In this document: positions 45,572 through 56,715 of the stretch, in pieces
How positions within the stretch are numbered: position 1 is the stretch's first letter
How the letters are laid out: every line of letters starts with the position of its first letter
Assembly: GCA_018894105.1 (NCBI GenBank)
Contig: CM032122.1
Span: forward strand, 33,325,404 to 33,389,403
DNA: 64,000 nucleotides
Source of the DNA: Jacaranda mimosifolia
Lineage: Eukaryota > Streptophyta > Magnoliopsida > Lamiales > Bignoniaceae
Reading direction: 5' to 3'
Program-made: the position numbers and the translations under genes
Notes under the pieces: generated by a model
What the model was told of the DNA's origin: nothing
What the model saw: the letters and a program-made list of their open reading frames with translations, nothing else
Database searches by the model: none

Positions 45572-46600
45572 TCTATTCATGTTAGAATCTATCATCACAT
45601 ATAAACAGGTTCTTTCGTGGTAGAGCCAATAAATTTTATTACATAAGTACATTATACTTGTGCTGAGTTCATAAAATTGAGAACAATCAAAGATCATTTA
45701 TGACGTATAATAAAAGAACACATCAATCTCACTATATAAACAGCTACAACTATATCTAAATTACAAGTGATTCCACCTTTGGAATTCATTTCCTCATCAT
45801 TTCACAAGACTCAAGCAAATTGTACGGTTGAAAATTTAAATTTTACTCTATCATTATAGCTACCATGTCTTGCTTTTTCCACTTGTACATCTTCAAGATC
45901 ATGTTGCAACAAATGCAAGAAAAGCATGGCCTACCTGATCAAGAAGAGCTGAAGCAGCCTTCCCAATATGCCCCATTAGTACTTTTATAGGTGCAAATAT
46001 GATGGCATAAAACAAGAACACTCCTTTGAACTCGTTTCTTCTACACCTAATGTAACTCAGCCATTTTTTACCTTATATAACTTCATTTTTCTCAACATCA
46101 CCACCTGGTTGGATGCTGAGATGCTCTTTTGTTTTCTCCACATTCAATTCATATTTATTACCACCATTAATTCACACCTCACAAGGTCACCAAATATTTC
46201 TACCAGTCAATGCAGTGCATTTGATAACATCTTCCTCATCTCCCCCCATTTCGAATCATCCATTCTAAGTTGCCCTCGTTTTGAATCCTCTATTTTATTT
46301 GTTTCATCTTCTGTGTCATTTAAATTATCTGTCTTATAATATCTATATCCAAATAAAGTATTCTCTTTATGAAACATTCAATACACTTTGCGTGTATCTA
46401 TAAAGTGAAATAAAAACGAAACGTCATTTGAAATAAAGAAACTCTGACTGCCCCAAATAAAAAAGGGCAATAGATGGAGTCTCGAGGTAGCAACTGTGAC
46501 TCCAAAACAAACAAAAAGCTCAAGTACCATAACAGAACTAAAATATATACACCATATGTTAGTATATTATAGTATTATTCATGGTATGTGACAAAGATTA
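45572..46600. other. Intergenic region downstream of the HIPP gene
   Basis: A 41-codon frame starts with ATG near 45865 (MSCFFHLYIFKIM) and the frame 46109-46339 is open, but neither matches a family I know nor shows splice or codon bias. The HIPP transcript 3' UTR probably extends from 46793 into 46600 or below. Confidence 0.4.
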
Positions 46601-46793
46601 TAATAAAGAAAAACTAAAGGTACAAAGGCTCACAAAATTCTACAGTTCTCCCTGTAGATTTATACTATGAGACCCCAGACAGGGCCACATGTGGAGCACA
46701 AGAAGATGTCAAGAGTGAGGTGAGGGTGCTCATGGGACAGTTACCCATGTGCCCCTCAAATTCCCCAGTCTACCCCTCCTGTTTTTTCAACAT

Positions 46794-48636
46794 TTACATA
46801 ACAGAACATGCATTTGGATTCTCATCACTGAAGATCTGTGGAGGATATGCATAATAATATTCTTGGACGATCCTTTGAGGATAGACCTGGTAATTCTGTG
46901 GGGAGTAAAATAAAAATTCATTCTTTCTTAATTCCAGTTTAGGGTCCTCCACCACTTCTGCCTCCAGTTTAGCCGGCGGTTCTCCGCCAGCATCGCCGCC
47001 GGCAGCAGCAGCGCCACTGCCGCCACCTTCCTTGGTTTCTTTGCTAGCTTCTTCACCTTTCTTGGCGTCCTTTTCTCCTTCCTCAGCTTTCTTCTCTTCT
47101 TTCCCTGTAGCTTTCTCCTCCTCCTCCTCTTTCTTCTCCGGGTCCACCTTAACGATCGAGGCATGTTTCCCAGTTCTCTTGTAGACGTAATCGGTTAGTT
47201 TCTCCGGTTCAAACCGGCCTTTCACTGTCACTTGTGAACTCTTAAGGTCCGGCACAGCACTTTCAACTCCTATACCCACAAAACTCAACTGAGTCAAATG
47301 TAATTCCACTCTCTATATGTAATGATTGATAGAAATTAGTAGTTGTCAATTATACTAACTGTACTTCCCAAGATTCATTGACTAGTTATAATCTGAAACA
47401 CATCAACAGTTAATAATTAACATAAAGTGTGTTGATTGACCTTAGTTTGAAGGAATTCAAACAGAATCTTGATAAATTGAATATTGTTATATTCCATCCA
47501 ATATAAAGAAAATGTACAGATTGTTAAAGGTTTAACAATATAGAATCATGGAAGACCCCCTTTAATATTTTAGAGATGCAAAAAGAGATAAAAGATGAGA
47601 GAGCAATCATCTCTACACATACAGCTGAAAAGTGTGACAAAAGCATAAAGAGAACAGAAATTACAAAGAAATAGCAATTTTTCTTTGAAGCAAATGGAAT
47701 ACAAGAAAGGATCATTAAAAATCATACCTTTCATTCTTTGAATGCGCTTTTTGATTTCTTGAGAACAAGCTTCACAATGCATGTAAACTCCCAACACCAC
47801 TGTAATCACAGGAAGCTGTAGGAGAAAAACAAACACAAATCACATGAATTTAACAGCCCAAAACGCATTTTCTAAACTAACACAAAAAAGAACACATATA
47901 ACACTTCTTTTTTCTATACCTCCTCTTTTTTCTCTTCAGCTTTAACCACTTCTTTTTCTTCAGGCTTCTTAGGTTCTTCCGCCGGAGGCTTTGGGATGGG
48001 GGAAATAAGCTCCACTTGGCGGTGGCTCTTCTTCTGAACCCTCCCCAAAACCTTGAGCGGATCTGCCTTTTCACCTTTCACAATAACTTTACTTGTCCTG
48101 CAATCTGTTATTACATCCTCTACACCTGCAAAAAGCCCCCCAAAAAATATTTAAAAAGAACAAAACTTCATAAACTTGTATGCATTGGTAACTATAACTA
48201 GATTAAATATCAAGAAATGGGCATTAAGTTAAAAAAACCATTGAAAAAGCAGAAGAAATGGGGTTTAATGACAAAACCCAGAAGAGAAAAAATGATGATC
48301 TAATTTAATTACCTTCAAAGCCTTTGAGGCAGCGGCGGACTTTTCTAGCACAGCCCTCACAATGCATGTATACCTTCAGAACAATTTCTTGCGGCGGCGG
48401 CTCCTTGGACTCCTCAGATTTCTTCTCCTCCTTCCCATCTTCCGCTGGCTTCTCAGCCTTGGCGGCTGCCTCTTCTTTCTTCTCCTTCTCCTCCGCCTTC
48501 TTGGCTTCCTCCGGTTTCTTTTCCTCGGGTTTCTTCCCTTCCTGCTCAAAACAAGCAAACATAAATGAGCTATACTCATTCACACAGAACAAGAAAAGAA
48601 AAATGGTGGATATAGAGAGAACAAGACCTCTCCCAT
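46794..48636 (-). CDS. HIPP: Heavy-metal-associated isoprenylated plant protein (HIPP), two HMA domains
   Basis: Five exons on the minus strand: 48628-48636, 48313-48541, 47920-48125, 47728-47815 and 46794-47269, all with GT-AG junctions and consistent phases, giving 335 residues. The protein starts MGEEGKKPEEKK, has a Lys/Glu-rich N-terminus, HMA domain 1 (about 55-120) with YMHCEGCARKV (Cys64, Cys67), HMA domain 2 (about 150-215) with YMHCEACSQEI (Cys162, Cys165), then a Lys/Glu- and Gly/Ala-rich linker and a Tyr-rich tail ending in the CaaX box CSVM for farnesylation. HIPPs bind metal ions such as Cu, Zn or Cd through MxCxxC and are membrane- or nucleus-associated. Order and wording closely follow Arabidopsis ATFP3/HIPP07-type proteins, so I assign that subgroup by recall. 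The ATG at 48590 lies in intron 1 and is not the start. No damage is visible, so the gene is probably functional. Confidence 0.95.
48542..48627 (-). other. Intron 1 of the HIPP gene after a 9-base coding exon
   Basis: Exon 1 codes only ATG GGA GAG (Met-Gly-Glu). The donor is GAG|GTCTTG and the acceptor TTTTGAGCAG|GAAGG, with no frame disruption. Gene finders would easily miss so short an exon and start at the intron-internal ATG instead. Confidence 0.8.
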
Positions 48637-48794
48637 TGATTTTCTCTTCCCTTTTCTCTGGTGGGCAAATGGAGATGGAGATGGATATATATATAGATAG
48701 CTAAGAAGAGCTTACGAGAGAACCGCACAGATACAGCTTTCTTGGGTTAAACAACAGAAGTGAGCACGTAGTTAATAGAAAAGAGTTCTGGGGC

Positions 48795-48822
48795 CCGGCC
48801 GGGCGGCGGGGGGGGGGGGGGT
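48795..48822. repeat. GC-rich tract with a long G run upstream of HIPP
   Basis: GGCCCGGCCGGGCGGC followed by a run of about 13 G on the plus strand, which is a C-rich leader on the gene strand. It is the most GC-rich patch in the window and falls where the 5' UTR or core promoter should be. The G run could form a quadruplex and is likely to vary in length. Confidence 0.85.
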
Positions 48823-48865
48823 GATAGATCTGGAGAGGGACGCAGTGAATATAGCGTCATCATTA

Positions 48866-48930
48866 AGTGACGTGGTGCTATATAGTAGGTGGCACGTGCA
48901 AAGGGCCTCAGAACAGTAAACCGACGTCGT
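48866..48930 (-). promoter_or_regulatory. ACGT-rich promoter cluster upstream of the HIPP gene
   Basis: Within 65 bases lie TGACGTGG (48869-48876), the palindrome CTATATAG (48878-48885), a G-box CACGTG (48893-48898) and GACGTC (48923-48928). G-box and ACGT cores bind bZIP and bHLH factors (abscisic acid, light and stress responses). CTATATAG lies about 240 bases from the start codon and could serve as TATA box, although a second TATATATAT tract lies only about 55 bases upstream of the ATG. Real use of these sites is inference. Confidence 0.55.
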
Positions 48931-50813
48931 TCCGTTGCGTTATGGGTTGCGGCTTTTATGCATAATTTCTATTTTCTGGTACCCATTTTTGGCACTGTTT
49001 GCAACAATTTGGATAACCTGTTATTTTGTATCTTTTATCCCTTATTTTAATTTGAGATATATATTAAGTGCATTTAATTTTTAATTAATTATTTTTATAA
49101 AAAAATATTTATTCATGATATGAAATAATAGATAAAATATGCAATAAAATAAATGATTCAAATTGCTGTATATAGAGATACCCTTCTTCTTTTGTTACTT
49201 TACCCAGTGTTTGTGTTTTCTAATTTATTGTACAAATAAGAAAAAAAGAACTACTTGTATTATTTGACTTTGTGATTTTACTTTTTAAGATTTAATTCAG
49301 AAAACAATTAGGTCTTCTATAAAGATTTTATGCTATTATTTGAATTGTAACTTTTTTTTCGAAAATTTAGTCCGTATGTGATTAAAAATAGTAAAAACAA
49401 AAAAAAATTAAAATTTGAAGTAAAATTCAAGAGATTATTTTGAAAAGGTAAAAATATATAATCAATAATAAATTTAAATCCTGGAAAATAAGGATAATAA
49501 GAAATAGAAAAATAGTGAAAAAAAGGAAATAAAATGAAGTGCGTTGTATGAAAGATGGTAATTAGTATCATATGATATAGGTTTGAGGGCGAGTGACATA
49601 ATGTTTTTTAGTAAGGTATTAATACAAAATACGATGTAAAGGGAAGTGAATTATATTTTACTATGTTTTTAGTTGATGTGACAAAAAAAGTGGAATGTGA
49701 CCACGAAACTCATAAATATTTTTAAATTTTGTGCAAATAATGGCTATCTCCTCTCGTATATCTAACAAATCTTAAAGAATTAATGTAATATTCCAAGTGT
49801 GAAAATACTAGGGTCCTATTCGATTTCTGCCGTTAGAGCTTAATAGTAGTTTTAGTGGTGATTTGTCTTTCGTTTGATACCTATGATTATGGCGATCGGA
49901 TTGGAACAAATTATTTCCAAACCTACATCGAGCATGTATTTTAGTTACGATTAAAGGCTATTCAAATTTTGGGGTTAGGCTTGAGATTCATAATCTCTCA
50001 ATGCTGATTAACATTTTCAGTGACGATTATATCCTTTAATTTGCAAAATAGAATTACCAAGAACCCCCCAAAATCATTTTCAAAAATTTAAAAATTAAAA
50101 GTTTTTCTTTTTGGTGCCTAGTAAATACCTTGATGCCTAAGCAATTTTGTTGCAAATATTGGTGCATATGCAGTGCGTAGAATGCATATACTTCGTTAAC
50201 ATTTTAGTGCATAGTCCACCTACGATATCGCGGCCTATGCGATTCTTTTCTTTATAATAAAATATGCACTTTCTGATGCTTAGGCAATCACGTTTGTGCA
50301 TATACACAAATGTTGCTAACACTGGTGCCAATGCGTACATCCATGAATGAAATAGGCACAGATTTGGAATAATATCAACTTTTCAAACATACTCTAATCA
50401 ATAGGGTAGATTTTATGTGTCAAACGAGCTATTGAGTGTAGGACATTATTGAAAAATCAAAATAATATAGTGATGAAAACCTAGTGTCAAATATAAGGCA
50501 AAGATTTATATTCATTGTAATGCCAAACATAATTTATAATATCAAACACAAAATTACATTAACAGAGATTATGGTGATCTTCCATAATTTTTGACGGCCG
50601 AGATTAACATAATTAGTAATACAACAAGTAAAACAAGGCCTAGAAATATTGAATGTTGATGAGTACCTCCAAATAAATGTCTCCATTAATCACCCAATAG
50701 AAGAATATTTTTACCCATTTGGTGGCTGCACACTTACTTAACCATTTCAATGGATAATTCTATACCTGGAGGGTGGACTGTTAGACAACTTAAACTTGTT
50801 TTATAAATTTTTG
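48931..50813. other. Intergenic DNA upstream of the HIPP gene
   Basis: AT-rich, with no supported gene. Short open frames (49317-49571 and 50137-50340) lack recognisable domains. Confidence 0.5.
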
Positions 50814-51906
50814 GGGTAAATAGCATATAACTCCTAACGTATAAAGTCATTTACATTTTGCCTCCCAATTGTTGTAATTGTGTGGAACGATTATCTAATT
50901 TTTGATAAATGTGCTTAAATACCCTATATTTCAACTTTTCGACGATATATTTAAAAGTTGTTGCACTTTGCCCCCTGATATTTTAAACAAAATTATATTT
51001 AACCACCTAAAGTATGTTAAAATGTTATCCTTAGCATTAGATTCTTATTTTGGTGGAATAAAGTAAAATATTTTGTCCAAAATTTTTACCATATGTTACT
51101 TAATTGTCATATCACCAATTTAGTCAATTTGAGTTATCTGAAATGTATAATCCAACTTAATAGTAAGAATTTTCCTAAATTGATGTGTGTAAGATAATTA
51201 AAAATTAATTTTGGTGTTCTATTACTAAATAATTCTTATGGTATATTATACATTTGTGCTTATTTGTTTAATTAAGAGTGTAAGTGGTTTAGGACTTTCA
51301 TTTGAATAAGTATAAGATAGGTGACGCTAGTCAGACGAATATTGGCAACAAAAAATGTAGATTTTAGTATCCACATTATCTCTCTCATTATTACCCCAAG
51401 TAAATTAAACATATTTAAATATCATTTGCTAACAAATAAGTACAATGTTGCATTGATATAAAAATCAATTAGGGTATAATTTTTAAATTAATTTTAAACA
51501 TCTCATACATATAAACTAAGTAAAATATAATCACAAAATTAATTTAAAATTATATGATAGTTCAAACCGATTTAATTGTCCATATATTGATAAGTGAATA
51601 GTGTGTGATAATATTTTTTATAAAATGTTTTAACTTTATTCCACAAAAATAAAAAATTAATGATAAAAGTGCAACACTTTAGAGTGATTAGGTTGTTAAA
51701 TGCACATTTTCTTAAAGTTGAGGAAGTAAAGTGCAACACACTCAAAGTATTTCAGCATCTCTGATAGAATATTCTGCCGGAAAATAGAACGAGGGTATAT
51801 TCAAACATATTTAGCAAAGATTAGGTAATCGTTTCGCACATTTGTAACGGTTGGAGGGCAAAGTACATATGACCCTATATGTTGGGGGAATGTCTGCTAT
51901 TTACCC
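50814..51906. mobile_element. Long-TIR non-autonomous DNA transposon, second family
   Basis: About 100-base terminal inverted repeats: the left reads GGGTAAATAGCATATAACTC and AACGATTATCTAATTTTTGA; the right end is the inverse (TTAGGTAATCGTTTCGCACA, GTCTGCTATTTACCC). AT-rich interior, no transposase. The flanks AAATTTTT and AATTTTTT could be an 8 to 9-base duplication, fitting a Mutator-like element. Confidence 0.72.
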
Positions 51907-54133
51907 AATTTTTTAAATATAAAAAATATTTTTTCAAAAAATAATATCAATTTAACTTTTTAAATATGAGAACATAATGTTATTGATAGAAAGTAATTAT
52001 ATACAAATTTATATATACATATAATATTTCAAAAATAAGAAGTTTCAAAGGTATTTATTATTTTTACACATATGAATACATAAATTATTTATTAATATTA
52101 TTTTGTTATTTTGATTTTTATAGAAATATTATAGCCACATTTTATATGTGACTATATAATATACATCATATAGATACATAATATATATGAACAATATTTT
52201 GATAAATTAAGTTGGCATCCCAATCAAATGCAAAAATTAAAACTCTGAACTAAAATAATTATGTCGTGCTGAGTGCATTTTGGATAGGAATACTAATATA
52301 ATATTTTCTTTGATCGAAATTCAATGCAAATAGTGCTCAATCTAATAAGACTCTCCCCAAATACAAATCACAAGCTTTTCTTATTAACTTGTGTTAATAA
52401 TTTTTTTTAGGTCAATCCACCAGTTTGTGACTCACAATCTAACTCATATCATTAGGTTATTATATACATTCTTTCATTAATTAATTCATCTAAAAAATAC
52501 TACCTTATTTTATGTAACAAAAATAAATCATATTACCTCATGAAAAAACATATTGTTTAAGGACAGTATTAAACAAATCATATTGCAACTCAAAAACAAT
52601 GAGTTAAATTATAAACCATCAATGAGTTACAAAAATAGGAAATGGCGGTTGCTTTTGGACTTTGAAGGTTTGGTGGTTTGGACCCTTTATTGTTTTGAGT
52701 ATTTTCTGGCATACAATTTTGAATTTTTTTTTTTTTTTTTGATTTTGAAATTTAGGTTTATTTTGATTTGATTTGAATTGAATTACGTGTTGATAATTTA
52801 TAAATTATTGTATAAAATAATCAAACCCATATTTATTCTCAACTTTTTTGAGTTTATGTCAACTCAATCCAAATTTAATAATATTATATTGATTTGTAAT
52901 CAGGAACGGAGCCAGAATTTTTGTTTATGGAGGGCGAAATTTTGAATTATTAAAAATATAAAAAATATTAATTACATATATATACAAAGAAGTACAATGG
53001 GGCGAAAGACATATTTTCAATAAGAGGAAGGGCAAATTTATTATTTGAGGATGACAAAAGTGTAATATTTTAAAATTTTTAATATAAAAAATAAAATTTT
53101 AATATTTTGAGGTGGCGTGGGGGGTGGGGGCTGACAATTTTAAGATAAATGTACGTGAACTCATTGCTAACTCTATCTATTACATGAAGGTATAAAAAAC
53201 TGATACAAAATCAATACATGAATAACTCTAAATCAAATATATAATTTAATAAAATAATAACTATTAAACTAAGAAAATATCGATATGCAGAACTCTAATT
53301 TGAGACCACTTCTTAGTTCCAAAATTTTAGAATCTTTTATCTTTATCATTTGGTTCTTTCTCATTGGCATATTTTCATGATTTCAGATGCCAAAAAGGTT
53401 CTATTTTTCTTTCCCCCTTAAAGTACACTGTGTCATTCGCTACTTTGTTTTTGCATCCTATCCAGTCATTTGGGGTCGACATTAATTGTTTCCGATCTTT
53501 TAAAGTGTAAGCTGAAAACATAAATTTTGACCCAAATAAAATAAATAACTGAAAGTGCAAGCCAAATACGTAATTTGTTCACCAAATGGATAAAAAAATT
53601 ATTTTAGTGATTAAATATCCATTTATTTTTCATACCATACTTATTCAACAAATAATTCCCGTTATTTAGTGATATAAGTATCAAATTAAGCAATAATAAA
53701 TAAACATATAAGATATAGAAATATTCACCAAAATTAAATACATCTGAATAGATAGTGATAGTTTTGAATATAAATTAAATGTTATGATATGAGATCTTAA
53801 ATTTAATTTCAATAAATTGAGATTTTAAAAATAATTAGAGAATGGTTTTCTTTGCTGTATTTGCATTTTGTTTGTCTTATTTTCTCTACTTATTTGTTCA
53901 AAACTTTAAGCTAAATTCAAATGCTTTTATTATGAGAATTTTCGGCAGGGACCCGTTTGAACTAACACTTTTGGCTCAAGGACTAAATGAACTACACTTG
54001 ATAAAATGTGTTAATTTTATACCAACATGAAATTCTCATTGAAGAAATATTTATGAAGTGTTTATTTATCAAAATTTATTAAGTGGTAAATTGAGAAAAT
54101 TGAGGCTAAAGTTGATGAGTTCATGAAAGACGC
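51907..54133. other. AT-rich intergenic DNA
   Basis: At about 52903-53140 a fragment with GGAACGGAGCCAGAATTTTT and a G-rich end (GTGGGGGGTGGGGG) looks like part of an old repeat. The frames at 52553-52771 and 53842-54030 have no recognisable domain. Confidence 0.45.
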
Positions 54134-54136
54134 TAA

Positions 54137-54560
54137 CAGCCTGTTTGGTTTTATTTCCAAAAGTCATTTCCATTTCCAGCCATTTTTTAAAAGTTGAAAA
54201 ATTAGTTATGAAATGAAAATAGAAATTGAGATATATTTGGATGAAATATTGTAAAGTAATGATTATAATAGGTTGTATGATTGAAAAGTAGCTTAATTTA
54301 TATTTTTTATGTTTAAAAAGATTTATTTTTTAAAATATATGTATATTTTATTAATTTAAAAATAATAGTGGATAACTTTATATCAAATCAAATTTGAATT
54401 TGATTGATTTGTAATAGGATGATAGTGTGGGTTTAGAAATGGGTTTTGGGAAGAAAATGTGTACTTTTTCTTAAAAAAAATTGTGAGAAAATATTTGTTT
54501 TCAATTTCCATTCCCACATGAAAATGAAAAGGGGGCTTGAAAATGAAACCAAACACCCTA
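54137..54560 (-). mobile_element. MITE family B, copy 2
   Basis: Starts CAGCCTGTTTGGTTTTATTT and ends GAAACCAAACACCCTA, with TAA at 54134-54136 and 54561-54563. 424 bases, reverse complement of copy 1 at 43545-43967. Its right-hand TAA is also the left target site of the adjacent family A element. Confidence 0.85.
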
Positions 54561-54563
54561 TAA

Positions 54564-54928
54564 GGGTCCGCTTGGATTTGTTTTCTCAATGTATTTTCAT
54601 TTTCTAGTGAAAATAAACAGTAAAAAGTTAGTTAGAAATTTGAATTTGAAAATGAAATGTCGTTTGGAGGTTTTGTTTAAAATGTAATGATTATGTATTA
54701 GTGAAAATGAGTTGTATTTGGAAAATGTAGTATTTTTGTATTAAAAGTCATGCAAATATGAGTAGGAGAAAATAAAAAGTGAAAATGGAGAAAGTGTGTA
54801 ATAGTGTGTTTTAGATAATATTTTGATAATGAAAATATTTGTGAAAATAAGAGAGAAGTTGTTAGTTTTTTATTTTCATTTCAATAGAAAATGAAAAGGT
54901 GTGTTTGTAAACAAAACCAAACAGGCAC
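54564..54928 (+). mobile_element. MITE family A, copy 3
   Basis: Ends GGGTCCGCTTGGATTTGTTT and AAACAAAACCAAACAGGCAC, with TAA on both sides (54561-54563 and 54929-54931). 365 bases. It shares subterminal blocks with 41445-41807, such as GAAAATGAGTTGTATTTGGA and ATTTTTGTATTAAAAGTCAT. Confidence 0.85.
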
Positions 54929-54931
54929 TAA

Positions 54932-56259
54932 AGGTAAAATATGGCTATTTCATATAAGAAATAAAAAGCCAAATAGACAAACTTATAAGTGCTAGGCATG
55001 GAATTTAGGCTCATTCCCTAAGAAGATATTAAAGATTGTAAAAAGGGAGGATTTGCATGTTTATATGTTCAGTACAAAGTCCACATGCACCTAGATTGAT
55101 AAACTCACCTCGAATCGGCGCTACGTCCAACAACAGTTCAGTCGTGGTATTGTATTTGAAAAAAAATTAATTTTATATTAATAATAAAATTGAGACATCA
55201 AAATAATTTGTGACATTTTAAAATGCCACATTAATTTTTTAGAATAACCAAACCACATATATTTTTATTATTTAAAGAGAATCTTATTTCCAATTTTGAA
55301 ACACAATTTAGTGAAAATGACAATGAACCAAAAGTGAAGATAATACCAAAATAGAACCATAAAATTCAGCGCGGTATATAACAATAAAATGGAATTGTGA
55401 AATTGACAACTCTCTTGCACCCATGTGGGTGTGAGAATGAAATTAACATCGACTTCTTGATACATTTAAGATTTATGTTTTATATGTCTTAAATTTATTA
55501 TTTTTATTTTTTAAAAACATATAATTTTAGTAGTTAAACTTAAATTTCAATAAAATAACAATGGAGCACCATTAATTTTTAATCACTATTTTTTATTTTA
55601 GCAAATAATTCATTTTTTATTTACACGTGCATGTATAAACACAACAAGAGTTCATTAGGTCCCAAATACGCATCCTATACACTTATATGTATGATGGTTA
55701 TGTTATTGAACTAATTGACCGTTTAATAAAAACAATGTATAAATATACTAAATTTACAACTTTTTATTTTTCATGTAAAATTTTTTATGGAGTCAAATAA
55801 ACACATATTCATATATAATGTAGGAGGTTGGCTACTGAGCGACATATGATTCAATTGTATAAGTCTTTCATATAATGTAGGAGGTTGTGATTTTAAATTT
55901 TATTGGGCTCCTAATTAATATATGTGTTTAAATATATATATATATATATTCGTATGTGGTTGAACGGTTGTCGAGTTAGGAAAATTTATAAATGCAAGTA
56001 TTTAATTTTGTAGTGTATTTGTGGTGGTCCATCATAAATATTTTCTGCAGAAAAACACAGAAATTCTAGGCAAAAAAATAAATTCAATAATTTATGATGA
56101 GGTTTTTGAGCCTATGAATGGCTGATTTTGTCCTAGAGGACCACCCCACAACCGCACCAGTAGGCTGCGACAGGAGGGCCCAGGAAATAATTACTTTGGT
56201 GGTTATATATTTTGGATGGAAATTAAAAGTTCATTTAATATATTTGTTTGCTTCTTAAT
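54932..56259. other. Intergenic DNA with a short direct repeat
   Basis: ATATAATGTAGGAGGTTG occurs at about 55814 and about 55871. No gene supported. Confidence 0.5.
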
Positions 56260-56262
56260 TTT

Positions 56263-56712
56263 GGTAATTTTTGGTTATGTTTTATATTTGATTATAATAT
56301 GTGTTTTGGGGGAACGAATTTTGAGAGTGAGATTGAGAAATGTGAAAATTGTGTTGAAAAATATGATGAAGTTTTGTTTATATTTTGGAGAATAATTAGA
56401 AATTTATTTTGAAGAATGTTAATATATTTGTTTATATTTTGGGGAGATATTTTTTACTATAACATTCAAATCAATGTTTTTTTATTGAATTTTTTGGATG
56501 AAAATGAAATTGAGTAATTTTTTTATTATAAGAATAATAATAAAACATATATGTATATATATTGGAAAATATGGGAGTTTGGGAGATAATAAAAGATATG
56601 AGAGGGCATTTTGGAAAAACACATTTTAATGTTTTAGAGAAAAATGAGAATATGTTTTGTTATTTTTCCCAAAAAAAAAAAAATAATTTTAAGAAACATA
56701 ACCAAACACTCC
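56263..56712. mobile_element. MITE family E, copy 2
   Basis: Left GGTAATTTTTGGTTATGTTT and right AAGAAACATAACCAAACACTCC are inverted repeats. TTT flanks both sides (56260-56262 and 56713-56715). Opposite orientation to 14692-15147. The frame 56562-56759 crosses the boundary and is not a gene. Confidence 0.75.
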
Positions 56713-56715
56713 TTT

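Noticed and set aside
46109..46339. 76-codon plus-strand frame downstream of HIPP
   Set aside because: Composition-driven Ser/Phe/Ile-rich sequence without homology that I recognise; it lies opposite the probable 3' side of the HIPP gene.
48324..48704. 126-codon plus-strand frame over HIPP exon 2
   Set aside because: Shadow of the Lys/Glu-rich coding exon read on the opposite strand.
48880..48900. Partial match to the miR164 end GGCACGTGCA
   Set aside because: Only about ten bases match and there is no hairpin; it is better explained as a G-box.
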